Positions 17,198 through 29,177 of a DNA stretch of 64,000 bases are shown one piece after another (position 1 is the first letter of the stretch; every line of letters begins with the position of its first letter). Below the pieces are notes generated by a model. It was given only the letters and a program-made list of their open reading frames with translations, did not search any database and was not told where the DNA came from. Made by a program: the position numbers and the translations under genes. Source of the DNA: Rhodopirellula sp. (lineage in GTDB: Bacteria; Planctomycetota; Planctomycetia; Pirellulales; Pirellulaceae); contig NZVD01000057.1 in NCBI GenBank assembly GCA_002701385.1, forward strand, positions 115,089-179,088. The letters are read 5' to 3'.

Positions 17198-18052
17198 CTA
17201 CTCCAAGTCTTCACTGGCTTCAGGGCTCAGGAGCTCTTTAATCTCTGCGATCTCTGCTTCGGCTTGCTGAGGAGCCTTTTCAAGATACTCTAAAGCGGTC
17301 TTTCCATTGGAATCCTTGATCTCGGAATCCGCGCCTGCATTTAACAACATCCTGACTCCATCATTATTTGCCGCGGCGACAGCCCAATGCAATGGCGTGG
17401 AAGCTCCCTCTGTTTGTGTCAATGCGTTTACATCAGCACCACGTTTTATCAACAAAGCAGCTGCCTGATTGGAAAACTCGCTCACTGCCACATGTAAAGC
17501 AGTTGCGCCATGAGCTGGATCTCCTGACAAGTCGAGTCTTTCGTTGACATCTTCCTCATTGGATAAGTGGTAATCCACTGCCGTCAAATCATCTATGGCT
17601 GCAGCTTTCCAGAGTGTGGACTCCAAATCTGGAAGCACACCCTCGTCTGTACCGGAGGCTGCTCCCAATATCATTACCAAAGGAGCATGTCGTACATATT
17701 CTGCCGTTGCTAATGCAGTCAATCCATCAACGTTAACCAGTGTGAGATCGGCGCCTTGCGAGATAAGATATTCAGCAATATCAATCTGCCCTCGGTAAGC
17801 CGCGATATGTAAGGCTGTGGCTCCCCGATCATCCTGAGTGTCAATATCGATCCCAGTCTCAATCGAAAGGATGACTGAATCTAAATCACCGTCATTCACC
17901 GCCTGAAAAAACCCCTGAGCTTCACCTTCGATCTTACCGGGAACAAAAGCAATTTCCTGAGATGTATACACATCTACCGGTTCATCACAGCCAAAGAAGG
18001 TGAGCAATAGCAAAGCGACTAGGTTTCGTTTCTTTACCATTTTCAACTTCAT
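17198..18052 (-). CDS. ankyrin-repeat lipoprotein
   Basis: The 284-residue product has a lipoprotein signal ending in 'LLLLTFFGC', so Cys is probably lipidated. At least five ankyrin repeats follow, recognisable by 'DDRGATALHIAAYRGQIDIA', 'DGLTALATAEYVRHAPLVM', 'AHGATALHVAVSEFSNQAAA' and 'STPLHWAVAAANNDGVRMLL'. Ankyrin repeats bind partner proteins; the partner is unknown. Two in-frame ATG codons and a TTG lie close together at the start; 18052 was chosen because AGAGA lies just upstream. The gene is convergent with the PQQ-like gene and divergent from icd. Confidence 0.85.
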   Translation of the reverse strand: MKLKMVKKRNLVALLLLTFFGCDEPVDVYTSQEIAFVPGKIEGEAQGFFQAVNDGDLDSVILSIETGIDIDTQDDRGATALHIAAYRGQIDIAEYLISQGADLTLVNVDGLTALATAEYVRHAPLVMILGAASGTDEGVLPDLESTLWKAAAIDDLTAVDYHLSNEEDVNERLDLSGDPAHGATALHVAVSEFSNQAAALLIKRGADVNALTQTEGASTPLHWAVAAANNDGVRMLLNAGADSEIKDSNGKTALEYLEKAPQQAEAEIAEIKELLSPEASEDLE

Positions 18053-18206
18053 CAATTCTCTAAAACTAAAGGGCCGGTTCCTTCCGTTGCACTACTGTTC
18101 TTAACTATAACAGTCAGTCAATCATCCTGTGAAACTTCCTGCAAGACGATGCCTGCAATTGTTGGAGTAATAAAGTAGTGCTAAATTGAATGTTCTCTGC
18201 TGGTAA

Positions 18207-20462
<2,256 letters not shown>

Positions 20463-20499
20463 TGTAAACCTCGCCCGGTGGTAAGAAAGTTTATTTGCC

Positions 20500-21411
20500 A
20501 TGTTGCCCAAAAGAACTCTCGGTAATACCGATCTCAAAGTGACTCAGTTGGGTTATGGAAGTATGGGCTTACGTGGCCCTGCAACATGGGGGGTCCGAGT
20601 TGTCGAAGATGAAGCCGCTGATCAGTTCCTCAATCTGGTTTTAGACAGTGGAATCAATTTCATCGACACGTCACCTGATTACGGAGTCAGTGAAGAACGT
20701 ATTGGCAGGTTTATCGGATCCCGACGTAAGGAGTATTACCTGTCTACGAAATGTGGATGTGACTATGTTCAACACGAAGACCACCTTGAAGTACTGCATA
20801 CATGGTCGAGTGATGTGCTCAAGAGGAATATCGAAACAAGTTTGCAACGACTGCAAACCGACTACATCGATCTACTCCAGTTTCACGGCGGCGATGCTGA
20901 AACCATTCAGCAGGCAGGGTTAATCGATACCCTGCTGGAATTCAAAGCTCAGGGGCTGATCCGATTCATTGGGTCCTCCAGTTCTTTGCCTCATTTACCT
21001 GGCATGATTGAACTAGACGTCTTTGATACGATTCAAATGCCCTATTCCTGTCTGGCTCCCAGGCATCACGATTGGATTACGAAGGCGGCCGAAAGTGGAG
21101 CGGGCATTATCATTCGTGGAGGGATTGCCCACGGTGGCCCCGATGCAGAAATTGATCGTCCTGCATTGTTCGATGTTTGGACTCAGGCGGCATTAGATGA
21201 ATTGCTTGTTGATGGCATGAGCCGATCCGAACTCATTCTTCGTTACACCATAAGCCATCCACATTGTCATACGACCATTGTAGGAACATGTAACCCTGAA
21301 CATCTGGACGAGAATATTAGCAGCCTTACCAAAGGACCACTCGATACGTCTGTCTATGACGAGGTGACTACCAGAGTACAACAGGTTTTAGACGCCATTG
21401 AGCCTAAGTAG
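20500..21411 (+). CDS. aldo/keto reductase
   Basis: The 303-residue product is a (beta/alpha)8-barrel oxidoreductase. The catalytic tetrad can be placed: Asp and Tyr in 'FIDTSPDYGVSEERIG', Lys in 'YYLSTKCG', and His in 'LLQFHGGD'. The C-terminal 'TIVGTCNPEHLDENISS' resembles the NADPH-binding segment. Planctomycetes have many such AKRs, often for sugar-derived carbonyls; the substrate cannot be told. It begins 37 bases after icd and may be cotranscribed. Confidence 0.9.
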   Translation: MLPKRTLGNTDLKVTQLGYGSMGLRGPATWGVRVVEDEAADQFLNLVLDSGINFIDTSPDYGVSEERIGRFIGSRRKEYYLSTKCGCDYVQHEDHLEVLHTWSSDVLKRNIETSLQRLQTDYIDLLQFHGGDAETIQQAGLIDTLLEFKAQGLIRFIGSSSSLPHLPGMIELDVFDTIQMPYSCLAPRHHDWITKAAESGAGIIIRGGIAHGGPDAEIDRPALFDVWTQAALDELLVDGMSRSELILRYTISHPHCHTTIVGTCNPEHLDENISSLTKGPLDTSVYDEVTTRVQQVLDAIEPK

Positions 21412-21420
21412 TTCCGAAGT

Positions 21421-22344
21421 CTATTTCACTTTCGTGTACATCTTCACGAAGGCATAGAGCCGTTTGGCGTTTGTACTCGAGTAGAAAACGTGCCCACCAT
21501 GTTTACCTTCGGAAACCCGGTGAAATGTAATCGTGAGCCCAGCCTCTCTATAGGCTTTGTCAATGGCTTCAGACTGATCGATCAAGACCGTCTTATCTTT
21601 CTCACCATGAAAGACCAGAAACGGGGGGTCGTCCTTGGTCACGTGATATTTTGCCGAGGCTTGCTTTGCGATGTCGACTAACTGATCTGCTCCACCACCA
21701 AGCAGGTTATAAACTACCGAGCCTTTTTTGTTAGCACGGGAAGGCTGAGTTTTACTTCGCAAAACAAAATCCGTGGCACCATAGTAATCAACTACGCCCT
21801 GGACCCGGGAAGATTGCTCCCGGTTGCCACCGACCTCTCCCTCTAATTCTTCGACATCGCCTGTCGTACCCATCAGGGCAGCTAAATGTCCGCCGGCACT
21901 CGCCCCGGCAACGACAATGCGGTCTGCGTTGTAGCCATACTTCTCGGAATTCGCGCGTAGCCAACGTACTGCCCCTTTACAGTCATGGAGTTGCGCTGGC
22001 CACCTGGCTACATCCACCAACCGGTAATTGATACTGGCGACCGTAATCCCATAATTAGATAACCAGGAAACAAAAATCTTAGATTTATTGTTCTGATACC
22101 AACCACCACCGTGAATCCAAACCACCAGCGGAGATCCCATCGGTTGCTTAGGAAGATATAGATCAAGCAACAATTTGTGATCTCCCACCATGGCATATTC
22201 AACATCGGCCACTTTAGTACCGGTTAACTTCACTTTGGCGACACTATTATCTTTTTCTGGTTGTTGCTGTTGCGTGAATTCATCAATCGACTGTTGGGCT
22301 ACACAAGAGCCGCAAATCAAAAGAAGTATCATGAAGCTACGCAT
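21421..22344 (-). CDS. exported alpha/beta hydrolase, BD-FAE/carboxylesterase-like
   Basis: The 307-residue product has a signal peptide (MRSFMILLLICGSCVA) and the esterase/lipase fold: oxyanion motif HGGGW, nucleophile elbow GASAGG, a catalytic Asp in 'FHGEKDKTVL' and His in 'GKHGGHVFY'. These features match bifunctional feruloyl/acetyl-xylan esterase-like (BD-FAE) enzymes. An exported esterase acting on acylated polysaccharide or other esters is likely. It is convergent with the AKR gene. Confidence 0.88.
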   Translation of the reverse strand: MRSFMILLLICGSCVAQQSIDEFTQQQQPEKDNSVAKVKLTGTKVADVEYAMVGDHKLLLDLYLPKQPMGSPLVVWIHGGGWYQNNKSKIFVSWLSNYGITVASINYRLVDVARWPAQLHDCKGAVRWLRANSEKYGYNADRIVVAGASAGGHLAALMGTTGDVEELEGEVGGNREQSSRVQGVVDYYGATDFVLRSKTQPSRANKKGSVVYNLLGGGADQLVDIAKQASAKYHVTKDDPPFLVFHGEKDKTVLIDQSEAIDKAYREAGLTITFHRVSEGKHGGHVFYSSTNAKRLYAFVKMYTKVK

Positions 22345-22447
22345 AGGTCACCTTTTGTCAGCCATCCAATCATTTTTGAAATTCTAAAGGGTCAAGAATT
22401 CACCCTCAGTCGTATTGTTACACGAATTTCTGCTCTCGCCACCCACC

Positions 22448-23404
22448 CTAGGCAAGAGTCAAACAACGCTCGATATAAGCTCGGGATTTGTTAATTGCAG
22501 CTGTTACTTCCGTCACAGTCGGCAAGATCGGTATTCCTCGAGGGACAGGGTGCATAAAGATTTCGACGAATCCCTGATAATCAACATCTTTCAGGGCCTT
22601 GACAATCGGACTGTAATCCAACCCACCACCGAATCCCGGCATTTGTTGCATCTCAATCTCTTTCGAAGCCTTTGTGCGTATTCCTTCACTATGCTCCTGA
22701 AAATAGATAAAGGGAACATGCTTTGGACAAAGATCGCGACACAACTGAGGGATTTGTTCTTCCCACTTGTGTAAATGATGGAATGCCAAGGCAATCCCCA
22801 AATGTTTAGAACGATTGAATTCCGCAAAGTATTTCAATGCGTCTGGATGGTACAGAAGCTGGCGATCATGATTCTCTAACGCGATCGTGACTCCTAATTC
22901 CTCTGCCCGAGCAACATGCGGTTTCATCTGTTCGAGAAATGCCTTAACTGCTGACTTGGCTTCCGCTCCTTCGGGTTCCCGTGGTCCACGTGTGCCACAG
23001 AGGACAATCTTTCCTTTCAGACCCTTCAACCATTTCATCTCTTCCTGCAGCCCGAATGGTCCCAATGGGTATCGAGTGCTTACACCTAATTCGACTTGAT
23101 GCTTTTTCAACAACTGCTGAAAGGCTTCCACGCCCATATCGTCTATTTGTTCACGCTGATTGCCATGTACACGACACCAAATATCGATCGCGTGTGCTCC
23201 CGTCTTCCGAACTTCTGGCAAGATGTCCTTCAAGGCAAACTCACCGTACATCGCAGACGAAACTATATAGTTCAAACGATATGGCTGATCTCGCTCTGGT
23301 AACTTGGTTCCGTAAACCTCTTTTACTCCCAGTCCAGTTGCTGCCGTAGTCATGGCTGCCGCCTGATGAAAGGTCCGACGGGTTATCGGTTTATTCATTT
23401 CCAT
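22448..23404 (-). CDS. Tat-exported sugar-phosphate isomerase/epimerase-like TIM-barrel protein
   Basis: The N-terminus carries a Tat-like signal (NKPITRRTFHQAAAMTTAA) and the body is a xylose-isomerase-like TIM barrel (AP-endonuclease-2 family), with 'GVTIALENHDRQLLYHPDAL' and 'GFVEIFMHPVPRG' placing metal-binding Glu and His residues. It probably isomerises or epimerises a sugar or polyol outside the cytoplasm. The start is uncertain: ATG at 23404, ATG at 23398 or a TTG at 23428; none has a good ribosome binding site, and 23404 has a weak GGGAC. Divergent from the operon that starts at 23537. Confidence 0.82.
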   Translation of the reverse strand: MEMNKPITRRTFHQAAAMTTAATGLGVKEVYGTKLPERDQPYRLNYIVSSAMYGEFALKDILPEVRKTGAHAIDIWCRVHGNQREQIDDMGVEAFQQLLKKHQVELGVSTRYPLGPFGLQEEMKWLKGLKGKIVLCGTRGPREPEGAEAKSAVKAFLEQMKPHVARAEELGVTIALENHDRQLLYHPDALKYFAEFNRSKHLGIALAFHHLHKWEEQIPQLCRDLCPKHVPFIYFQEHSEGIRTKASKEIEMQQMPGFGGGLDYSPIVKALKDVDYQGFVEIFMHPVPRGIPILPTVTEVTAAINKSRAYIERCLTLA

Positions 23405-23536
23405 TGGTGATCTGTCCCACGTTGTCAATTCGATGGCTCGATTAATATCTGTACTGCGAAGAGATTGAGAACCTATAGGATTCGCAACCTATTAAACTGG
23501 AGTAAATACCCATCATTCTAAAATATTGAAAAACAA

Positions 23537-24634
23537 ATGCGCATGTTCTATCGCTTCGTCGGGCTAGCTATGATTCTCACCTCGAGTGTAGTTATGGCTA
23601 ATGACAACCAAGTTATCTCGGGTCATTTAATCTCTGTCAATCTAGCCAAAGGTGAACTTGTCATTGAAGACAAGGAACATCAGCAATCTGTTATCAAAGT
23701 CGCACGAAGTACCCGCATCTTTCATGATGATCAAAAAATCACCTTGATCACCTTGTGCCCGAAACAGCGTCTGTCGGTTTCAATCGATTCTTCCATTCCG
23801 GCAGCGGACCGAATTGACTTGCTCGGAGAACGGAAATTTCCGCCCAATTTTCTATACCCGACTAACGATTTGGTCACTGTCATCCCAGGCACACTGCCTC
23901 TCATAATCTCTGCTCCACATGGTGGCCGAGAAATGATTCCAGGAGTCCCTAAACGGAAGGATGATACGATTCCAAAATTCGTCATCACCATGGATTCCAA
24001 TACCTATGAATTGGCACGATCCATTACCGAAAACATCGAACAGAAGCTTGGAGGAAGACCCTGGTTTATTGGAGCTAAGTTTCATCGCTCATATCTAGAT
24101 GTTAACCGTTCGGTGGAACATGGACTGGAACACAAAAATGCCCGAGAGGTTTACATCGCTTATCACCAGGCTCTCCAACACGCAATATCACAGGTAGCAT
24201 GTCAGTACCAAACAGGACTCTTGATCGATGTCCACGGCCAAAGCAGATTACCCGATGTTGTCTGGCGAGGGACGCGTAAAGGAACCACTATGGGTGGACT
24301 CGTGGATCAATTCGGCTGGGAACCGATCGAGGGGAAACTGAGCCTTATGCATTCTTTTAAAGAATGCGGCTATCCTATTCACCCTAAGGGGATTGATGCG
24401 AGCGAGGCTCCCTTTACCGGCGGCTTTATTACTGGCACTTATGGATATCCTTACGGTCTTAACGCAATTCAACTTGAATACGGTTACTCGTTTCGAGCCA
24501 GCAAGGAAATTTATCTTAAGACTGCTCAGGATACCGCCAACGCCATTCTCAAGTTTAATAATCGCTATTTAATGAAGAAGTTAGATTGTGTCACAGATGT
24601 TGAGAATCGTGAATTGCCTCATCAGACCAATTAG
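23537..24634 (+). CDS. exported N-formylglutamate amidohydrolase-like protein
   Basis: The 365-residue product has a signal peptide (ending VMA) and a small beta-rich N-terminal part (about 25-85) resembling DUF5666-like domains. From about 115 it follows the N-formylglutamate deformylase/amidohydrolase fold, with zinc-ligand motifs 'IISAPHGGREMIPG', 'YLDVNRS' and 'LLIDVHGQ'. Cytoplasmic HutG-type enzymes lack the export signal, so this member must act on an external N-acyl or peptide substrate. It is the first gene of an apparent four-gene operon; the next gene follows after 40 bases with AAGGAG. Confidence 0.8.
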   Translation: MRMFYRFVGLAMILTSSVVMANDNQVISGHLISVNLAKGELVIEDKEHQQSVIKVARSTRIFHDDQKITLITLCPKQRLSVSIDSSIPAADRIDLLGERKFPPNFLYPTNDLVTVIPGTLPLIISAPHGGREMIPGVPKRKDDTIPKFVITMDSNTYELARSITENIEQKLGGRPWFIGAKFHRSYLDVNRSVEHGLEHKNAREVYIAYHQALQHAISQVACQYQTGLLIDVHGQSRLPDVVWRGTRKGTTMGGLVDQFGWEPIEGKLSLMHSFKECGYPIHPKGIDASEAPFTGGFITGTYGYPYGLNAIQLEYGYSFRASKEIYLKTAQDTANAILKFNNRYLMKKLDCVTDVENRELPHQTN

Positions 24635-24674
24635 AATATAGGAATTCCAATTCTGCTTTAAGGAGTACTGGGCT

Positions 24675-26072
24675 ATGAATCATTCACAACCTCGACGCGA
24701 CTTTTTACAACAATCTCTGGCAGCTGCAACGCTATGGAGTTTGCTTCCTGATTCTCTCAAGGCAGACGAGCATCGTACCGACAGTCTTTCCCTTTCTCGA
24801 TTCACGGTCGATATTACACCGCCTGAGGGTCATTCTCTATGTGGCGGCTGGATAACTCCAGTGAAAGATGTGACCGATGAATTACAAGCACTCGGTTTAA
24901 TACTTCAGGGAGCAGGGAAACCCATTGTTGTAATGGCCATCGACTGGACTGCATTATCCAATGGTGGCCATTTACTCTGGAGAACCAAAATAGCCGAGGC
25001 CGTGGGCACTACTCCGGAAAGAGTTGCTATTCACTGTGTCCATCAACACAACGCTCCGTTTGCCTGCCTAGAAGCCCAGGCCATTGTCGAAGCCCAGGGG
25101 GATTTGCCTCACATCGTGAGGTTGGACTACTTCCATGACTGCATCGATAGAATTTCAAGAGCCGCCAAAGAGAGTCTCACTCACCTTAGTCCGGTCTCGC
25201 ACGTCGGGAAGGGGGAAGCTCGTGTGGAGAAAGTCGCATCCAACCGCCGGATCTATCGCGATGAAAATGGCGTCATCAAAGCGATGCGCGGCAGTAGTTG
25301 TAAAGACCCTAAACTGCGAGCTATGACCGAGGGTACGATCGACCCGATGCTCAAGACGATCTCCTTCTACAACAAAGATCAATGTGTAGCTGCCATTCAC
25401 TACTATGCCACCCACCCGATGAGCTACTACGGTGACGGATTGGTGACGAGTGATTTTGTAGGAATTGCACGCAAGCGTTTACAACAGGAACAGCCTGATT
25501 GTCACCACATTTACTTTACGGGAGCCGCAGGCAATGTCTCTGCCGGAAAGTACAACGACGGTAGTCATCCGGTTCGGCCCATCCTCGCACAACGAATCTA
25601 TGAGGGCATGATCGGGGCTTTAAAGAACACCACTAAATCTCCGATTGAATCTGTCAGTTGGCGAACCGTGGAAATGTTGCCGGAGGTTCGCAGTACATTC
25701 GATAAAGATGAGTTACTAAAAGTTATTTCTAATAAAGACGGGAGTGTCGTAAGTCGTAATCGCCCGTCCTATATGCTCGCCTGGCTGAATCGAGTGCAGA
25801 GAAAGCAACCTATCGTACTGAGCTCACTGGGCATCAACGATATTTCGACTATCCATTTACCAGCTGAGTCCTTTATCGAATACCAATTGCGTGCTCAAAA
25901 ACTTGCTCCTAAACAATTTGTTGCCACAGCCGCATACGGCGACGGTGGCCCGTGGTATCTGCCTGTGAAAGAGGAGTATCCGGCAATGGGTTATGAGGTG
26001 CGTGTTGCATTTTGTGAACCGACGATTGATGACATTATGACTGCTGGCATTAAAGAATTGTTGGGAGTCTAA
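24675..26072 (+). CDS. neutral/alkaline ceramidase-like exported hydrolase
   Basis: A Tat-like signal (QPRRDFLQQSLAAATLW) precedes a domain with the hallmarks of the neutral ceramidase N-terminal domain: 'FTVDITPPEGHSLCGGWITP', 'AIHCVHQHNAP' and 'YYATHPMSYY' (His metal ligands) and 'TGAAGNVSAGKYNDG'. The C-terminal immunoglobulin-like part of true ceramidases seems absent or short (465 residues in total). Planctomycetes have many copies of this family and the real substrate may not be ceramide. AAGGAG lies upstream of the start; the next gene begins 5 bases after the stop. Confidence 0.83.
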   Translation: MNHSQPRRDFLQQSLAAATLWSLLPDSLKADEHRTDSLSLSRFTVDITPPEGHSLCGGWITPVKDVTDELQALGLILQGAGKPIVVMAIDWTALSNGGHLLWRTKIAEAVGTTPERVAIHCVHQHNAPFACLEAQAIVEAQGDLPHIVRLDYFHDCIDRISRAAKESLTHLSPVSHVGKGEARVEKVASNRRIYRDENGVIKAMRGSSCKDPKLRAMTEGTIDPMLKTISFYNKDQCVAAIHYYATHPMSYYGDGLVTSDFVGIARKRLQQEQPDCHHIYFTGAAGNVSAGKYNDGSHPVRPILAQRIYEGMIGALKNTTKSPIESVSWRTVEMLPEVRSTFDKDELLKVISNKDGSVVSRNRPSYMLAWLNRVQRKQPIVLSSLGINDISTIHLPAESFIEYQLRAQKLAPKQFVATAAYGDGGPWYLPVKEEYPAMGYEVRVAFCEPTIDDIMTAGIKELLGV

Positions 26073-26077
26073 AACAC

Positions 26078-29000
26078 ATGAAGAGAACTCATTCTGGGAC
26101 CTTTACACTTGCCTTGTTACTATCGTTTACATCGGTCCTATTTGCACAAGAGAATCGTGTTGTCACTCAGGCTGATATGCCTCGAATCCCTCATACTGAA
26201 CTTAAAGATGCGTTATCGACCTTTAAGCTGGCGGACGGATTTGAATTAGAATTAGTCGCCGGCGAACCTCTGGTTTCAGATCCGGTCGCAGCCTGCTTTG
26301 ATGCTAGTGGACGCATGTTCGTTGCTGAAATGCACGGCTATCCTTTCTCGCAGGAGCCCACCCAACTAAACCCTGCCGGTGGTGGCCTTCAGGATGCCGG
26401 AATCATCCGAATGCTAGAGGACACTGACAAAGATGGAACGATGGATCGAAGCGTTGTTTTTGCCGACAAATTGAGCTGGCCAACATCGGTGCTACCTTAC
26501 AACGGAGGCATCTTTGTGATGGCTCCCCAGTATCTTTACTACCTGAAAGATACCGACGGCGATGACAAGGCTGATGTGCGTGAAGTCGTGCTCTCCGGAT
26601 TTGGCAGAAACAACGTACAGTCCGTTGCCAATGGGCTAATCTGGGGGCTTGATAACAAAATTTACTTCGCTGCCGGGCGCAACCCAAAAACTCTGTTACA
26701 CCGAGGGAGTCCACTTTTCCCGGTAAGCGGAGCGGATCTCCGATTCGACCCAAAGACAGAGGATTTTGAACTTGTAACCGGAGGACTACAATTCGGGCAC
26801 TCCAGAGACATCTGGGGCACGCGATTTGTATGCAGCAACAGCAATCACATCCAGCAAGTCATACACCCACAACATTACATTACACGCAACCCATATCTGG
26901 TCGCCTCCGGCATGGTTCGTGGCATCGCCACAGATGGAGCAAGTGCCCGGGTATTTCGATTGAGTGCTCCGGAACCATGGCGAATCGTCCGACAAAAGTG
27001 GCGTGCACTCGACAAAGGCTATCGACTAGTTATCAACGACGAAGGAGGTTGGGAATTCATTCCTGTTGACCCTTCCAAACCTGCTGGCGGTGTCCCCACT
27101 GAATACCCCGTCGGATTCTTTACCTCGGCCACAGGAATTACAATCTATTCCGGAGATGCGTACCCTGCAAAATATCAAGGTAACGCGTTTGTTGGAGACG
27201 TGGGCGGAAATCTGGTTCATCGAAAAACGGTCAATAGCGACGGAGTCATATACTCCAGCAAGCGAGCGGACGAGAGAGTGGAATTTATACAATCCACCGA
27301 TAACTGGTTTCGCCCAGTGAATTTTCTCAATGCACCGGACGGTACGTTACATGTATTAGATATGTATCGTGAAACCGTTGAACACCCTTACTCCATTCCG
27401 GCTGAAATCAAAGAATTCCTGCACTTAACCAGCGGGAAGGATCGCGGTCGTATTTACCGAGTAGTTCGTAAAGACATGCAAGTCCGTCGCCCTCTCAATC
27501 TCGCCACGATGAGTAGTCTCGAATTAGTCGGACAACTGAGTTCTACTAACGGTTGGAATCGCGACACCGCGCAGCGTCTGCTGGTAGAACGAAATGACCA
27601 CGGAGTTCGGTTGGCGTTGGATAACTTGGTTCTCAAAGGCGAGTCATCTCTGGGACGCCTTCATGCTTTATATACATTGAAGGGACTTGGGCTACTTGCG
27701 CCAGCTCATGTCTTTGGCGGACTACTGGATTCCAATCCCCGCGTTAAGGCACATGCTGTAAAACTCGCTGAGCCTTACCTTCAGGAGCACATCAATTTAA
27801 TCCAGCATCTCAATCGACTAGCCTCTCACCCGAGTGAACATGTCCGATCTCAGGTCGCGTATTCGTTAGGAGAAGCGAATCCTAAATACGCTACCGAAGG
27901 CCTTTTAACGCTGGCCTTAGCCCCTAATTCCACATCAGAAATTCGGACGGCGCTGCTTTCATCGATCGGAACACAGGCTGAAGACTTTCTGCTCCAACTG
28001 TTGCGACGCGGTGGTGGAAACCCACAACTGCCAACGATTGCCTTACAAACTGCCATCATTGTGGGATCGGATAAAGATGATTCCAAATCGATCCAGGCCT
28101 TAATGGAGATCAATAAATTCGACGCAACTGAACAACAGATCATCCTACGGGGCATCGGCGAAGGGCTAAAGCGACGAGGTTTGTCCCTGCAGGCTTTGCT
28201 CAAGAAGAAGACCACTCCGGATTCCTTGAATGCCCATCTGCAAAACACGTTTACCAAAGCGGAGGCAGTTGCCGTAGACTCACGCGCCGAATTACCACAT
28301 CGTATTTCAGCAATACAATTACTTGCTTTTTCACACCTCGACTCAACTTCAACCACTCTCACCAAATTACTAACGGCTCAAACTCCGCAGGCAATGCAAA
28401 TCCAAGTAGTCCAAACACTAGGTTCGATCAATCCTCCGGAATTAGCCAGCCACTTACTGAGCCCTTGGAAGGGCCATAGTCCCTTGGTGCGAAGAGAAGT
28501 GATTGATATCCTCGCAAGTACAGTAGGTAATGCAGTTGCAGTACTAAACGCTGTTGAAGCTGGGCAGATTCAACGAGTGGAAATTGAGCGTGACAAAAAA
28601 CAACTGTTACTGCAACACCCTGATTCTTCCGTCCAAAAGTTAAGCCAACGCCTGTTTGGAAACGAAGCGGAGTCCGACCGTGCTAAGGTGGTTCAACAAT
28701 TCCAACATGTACTCGAACTCGAAGGACGACAGATTCCCGGGAAAGAAGTCTTTCGAAAGAAATGCTCGCTTTGTCATCAGGCTGGAACGATCGGAGTCCA
28801 AGTAGCTCCTAATCTCGCAAGTGTCAAAAACAAGTCAGAAGCTGATCTCTTAATTTCGATACTGGATCCCAACCGAGAGGCTCAACCTAACTTCAACGTA
28901 TATACGGTTGTCACATTACAGGGAAAGGTATTGAATGGGATCATTGCTTCTGAAACAGCCACCAGCATCACTCTGAAACGGGCGGAAGGAAAGCAGGACG

Positions 29001-29137
29001 TGGTATTACGAAATAACATCGATGAGTTACTCTCCAACGGCATTTCGCTCATGCCTGAAGGCCTGGAGAAAGAGCTCACCGCTCAAGATCTCGCAGATGT
29101 CATCGCCTTCATAAAGCAAAGTAAAGAGCTTAAATAA
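26078..29137 (+). CDS. PVC-type membrane-bound dehydrogenase: propeller, HEAT repeats, cytochrome c
   Basis: A 1019-residue exported protein. After a signal peptide (LALLLSFTSVLFAQ), residues about 45-460 form a glucose/sorbosone-dehydrogenase-like beta-propeller with Ca-binding-like DTDKDGTMD and DTDGDDKAD loops. HEAT-type repeats follow (about 480-850). The C-terminal ~130 residues carry one haem-c motif, 'FRKKCSLCHQAG', in the setting typical of PVC-type haem-binding proteins ('SILDPNREAQPNFNVY'). It probably oxidises a sugar or alcohol outside the cytoplasm and passes electrons to other cytochromes. A close paralogue follows after 40 bases. Confidence 0.92.
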   Translation: MKRTHSGTFTLALLLSFTSVLFAQENRVVTQADMPRIPHTELKDALSTFKLADGFELELVAGEPLVSDPVAACFDASGRMFVAEMHGYPFSQEPTQLNPAGGGLQDAGIIRMLEDTDKDGTMDRSVVFADKLSWPTSVLPYNGGIFVMAPQYLYYLKDTDGDDKADVREVVLSGFGRNNVQSVANGLIWGLDNKIYFAAGRNPKTLLHRGSPLFPVSGADLRFDPKTEDFELVTGGLQFGHSRDIWGTRFVCSNSNHIQQVIHPQHYITRNPYLVASGMVRGIATDGASARVFRLSAPEPWRIVRQKWRALDKGYRLVINDEGGWEFIPVDPSKPAGGVPTEYPVGFFTSATGITIYSGDAYPAKYQGNAFVGDVGGNLVHRKTVNSDGVIYSSKRADERVEFIQSTDNWFRPVNFLNAPDGTLHVLDMYRETVEHPYSIPAEIKEFLHLTSGKDRGRIYRVVRKDMQVRRPLNLATMSSLELVGQLSSTNGWNRDTAQRLLVERNDHGVRLALDNLVLKGESSLGRLHALYTLKGLGLLAPAHVFGGLLDSNPRVKAHAVKLAEPYLQEHINLIQHLNRLASHPSEHVRSQVAYSLGEANPKYATEGLLTLALAPNSTSEIRTALLSSIGTQAEDFLLQLLRRGGGNPQLPTIALQTAIIVGSDKDDSKSIQALMEINKFDATEQQIILRGIGEGLKRRGLSLQALLKKKTTPDSLNAHLQNTFTKAEAVAVDSRAELPHRISAIQLLAFSHLDSTSTTLTKLLTAQTPQAMQIQVVQTLGSINPPELASHLLSPWKGHSPLVRREVIDILASTVGNAVAVLNAVEAGQIQRVEIERDKKQLLLQHPDSSVQKLSQRLFGNEAESDRAKVVQQFQHVLELEGRQIPGKEVFRKKCSLCHQAGTIGVQVAPNLASVKNKSEADLLISILDPNREAQPNFNVYTVVTLQGKVLNGIIASETATSITLKRAEGKQDVVLRNNIDELLSNGISLMPEGLEKELTAQDLADVIAFIKQSKELK

Positions 29138-29177
29138 ATACTGACATTCAACCAACGTTTAATTGCAAGTGAACTCC

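Noticed and set aside
18140-18162. Sigma-54-like sequence on the minus strand upstream of the ankyrin gene (AGGCATCGTCTTGCA)
   Set aside because: The GG and GC elements are 9 bases apart rather than 10, and the -24 box is incomplete.
27850-28365. 171-residue minus-strand frame
   Set aside because: It lies entirely inside the HEAT region of the first dehydrogenase-cytochrome gene and has no motif or ribosome binding site.
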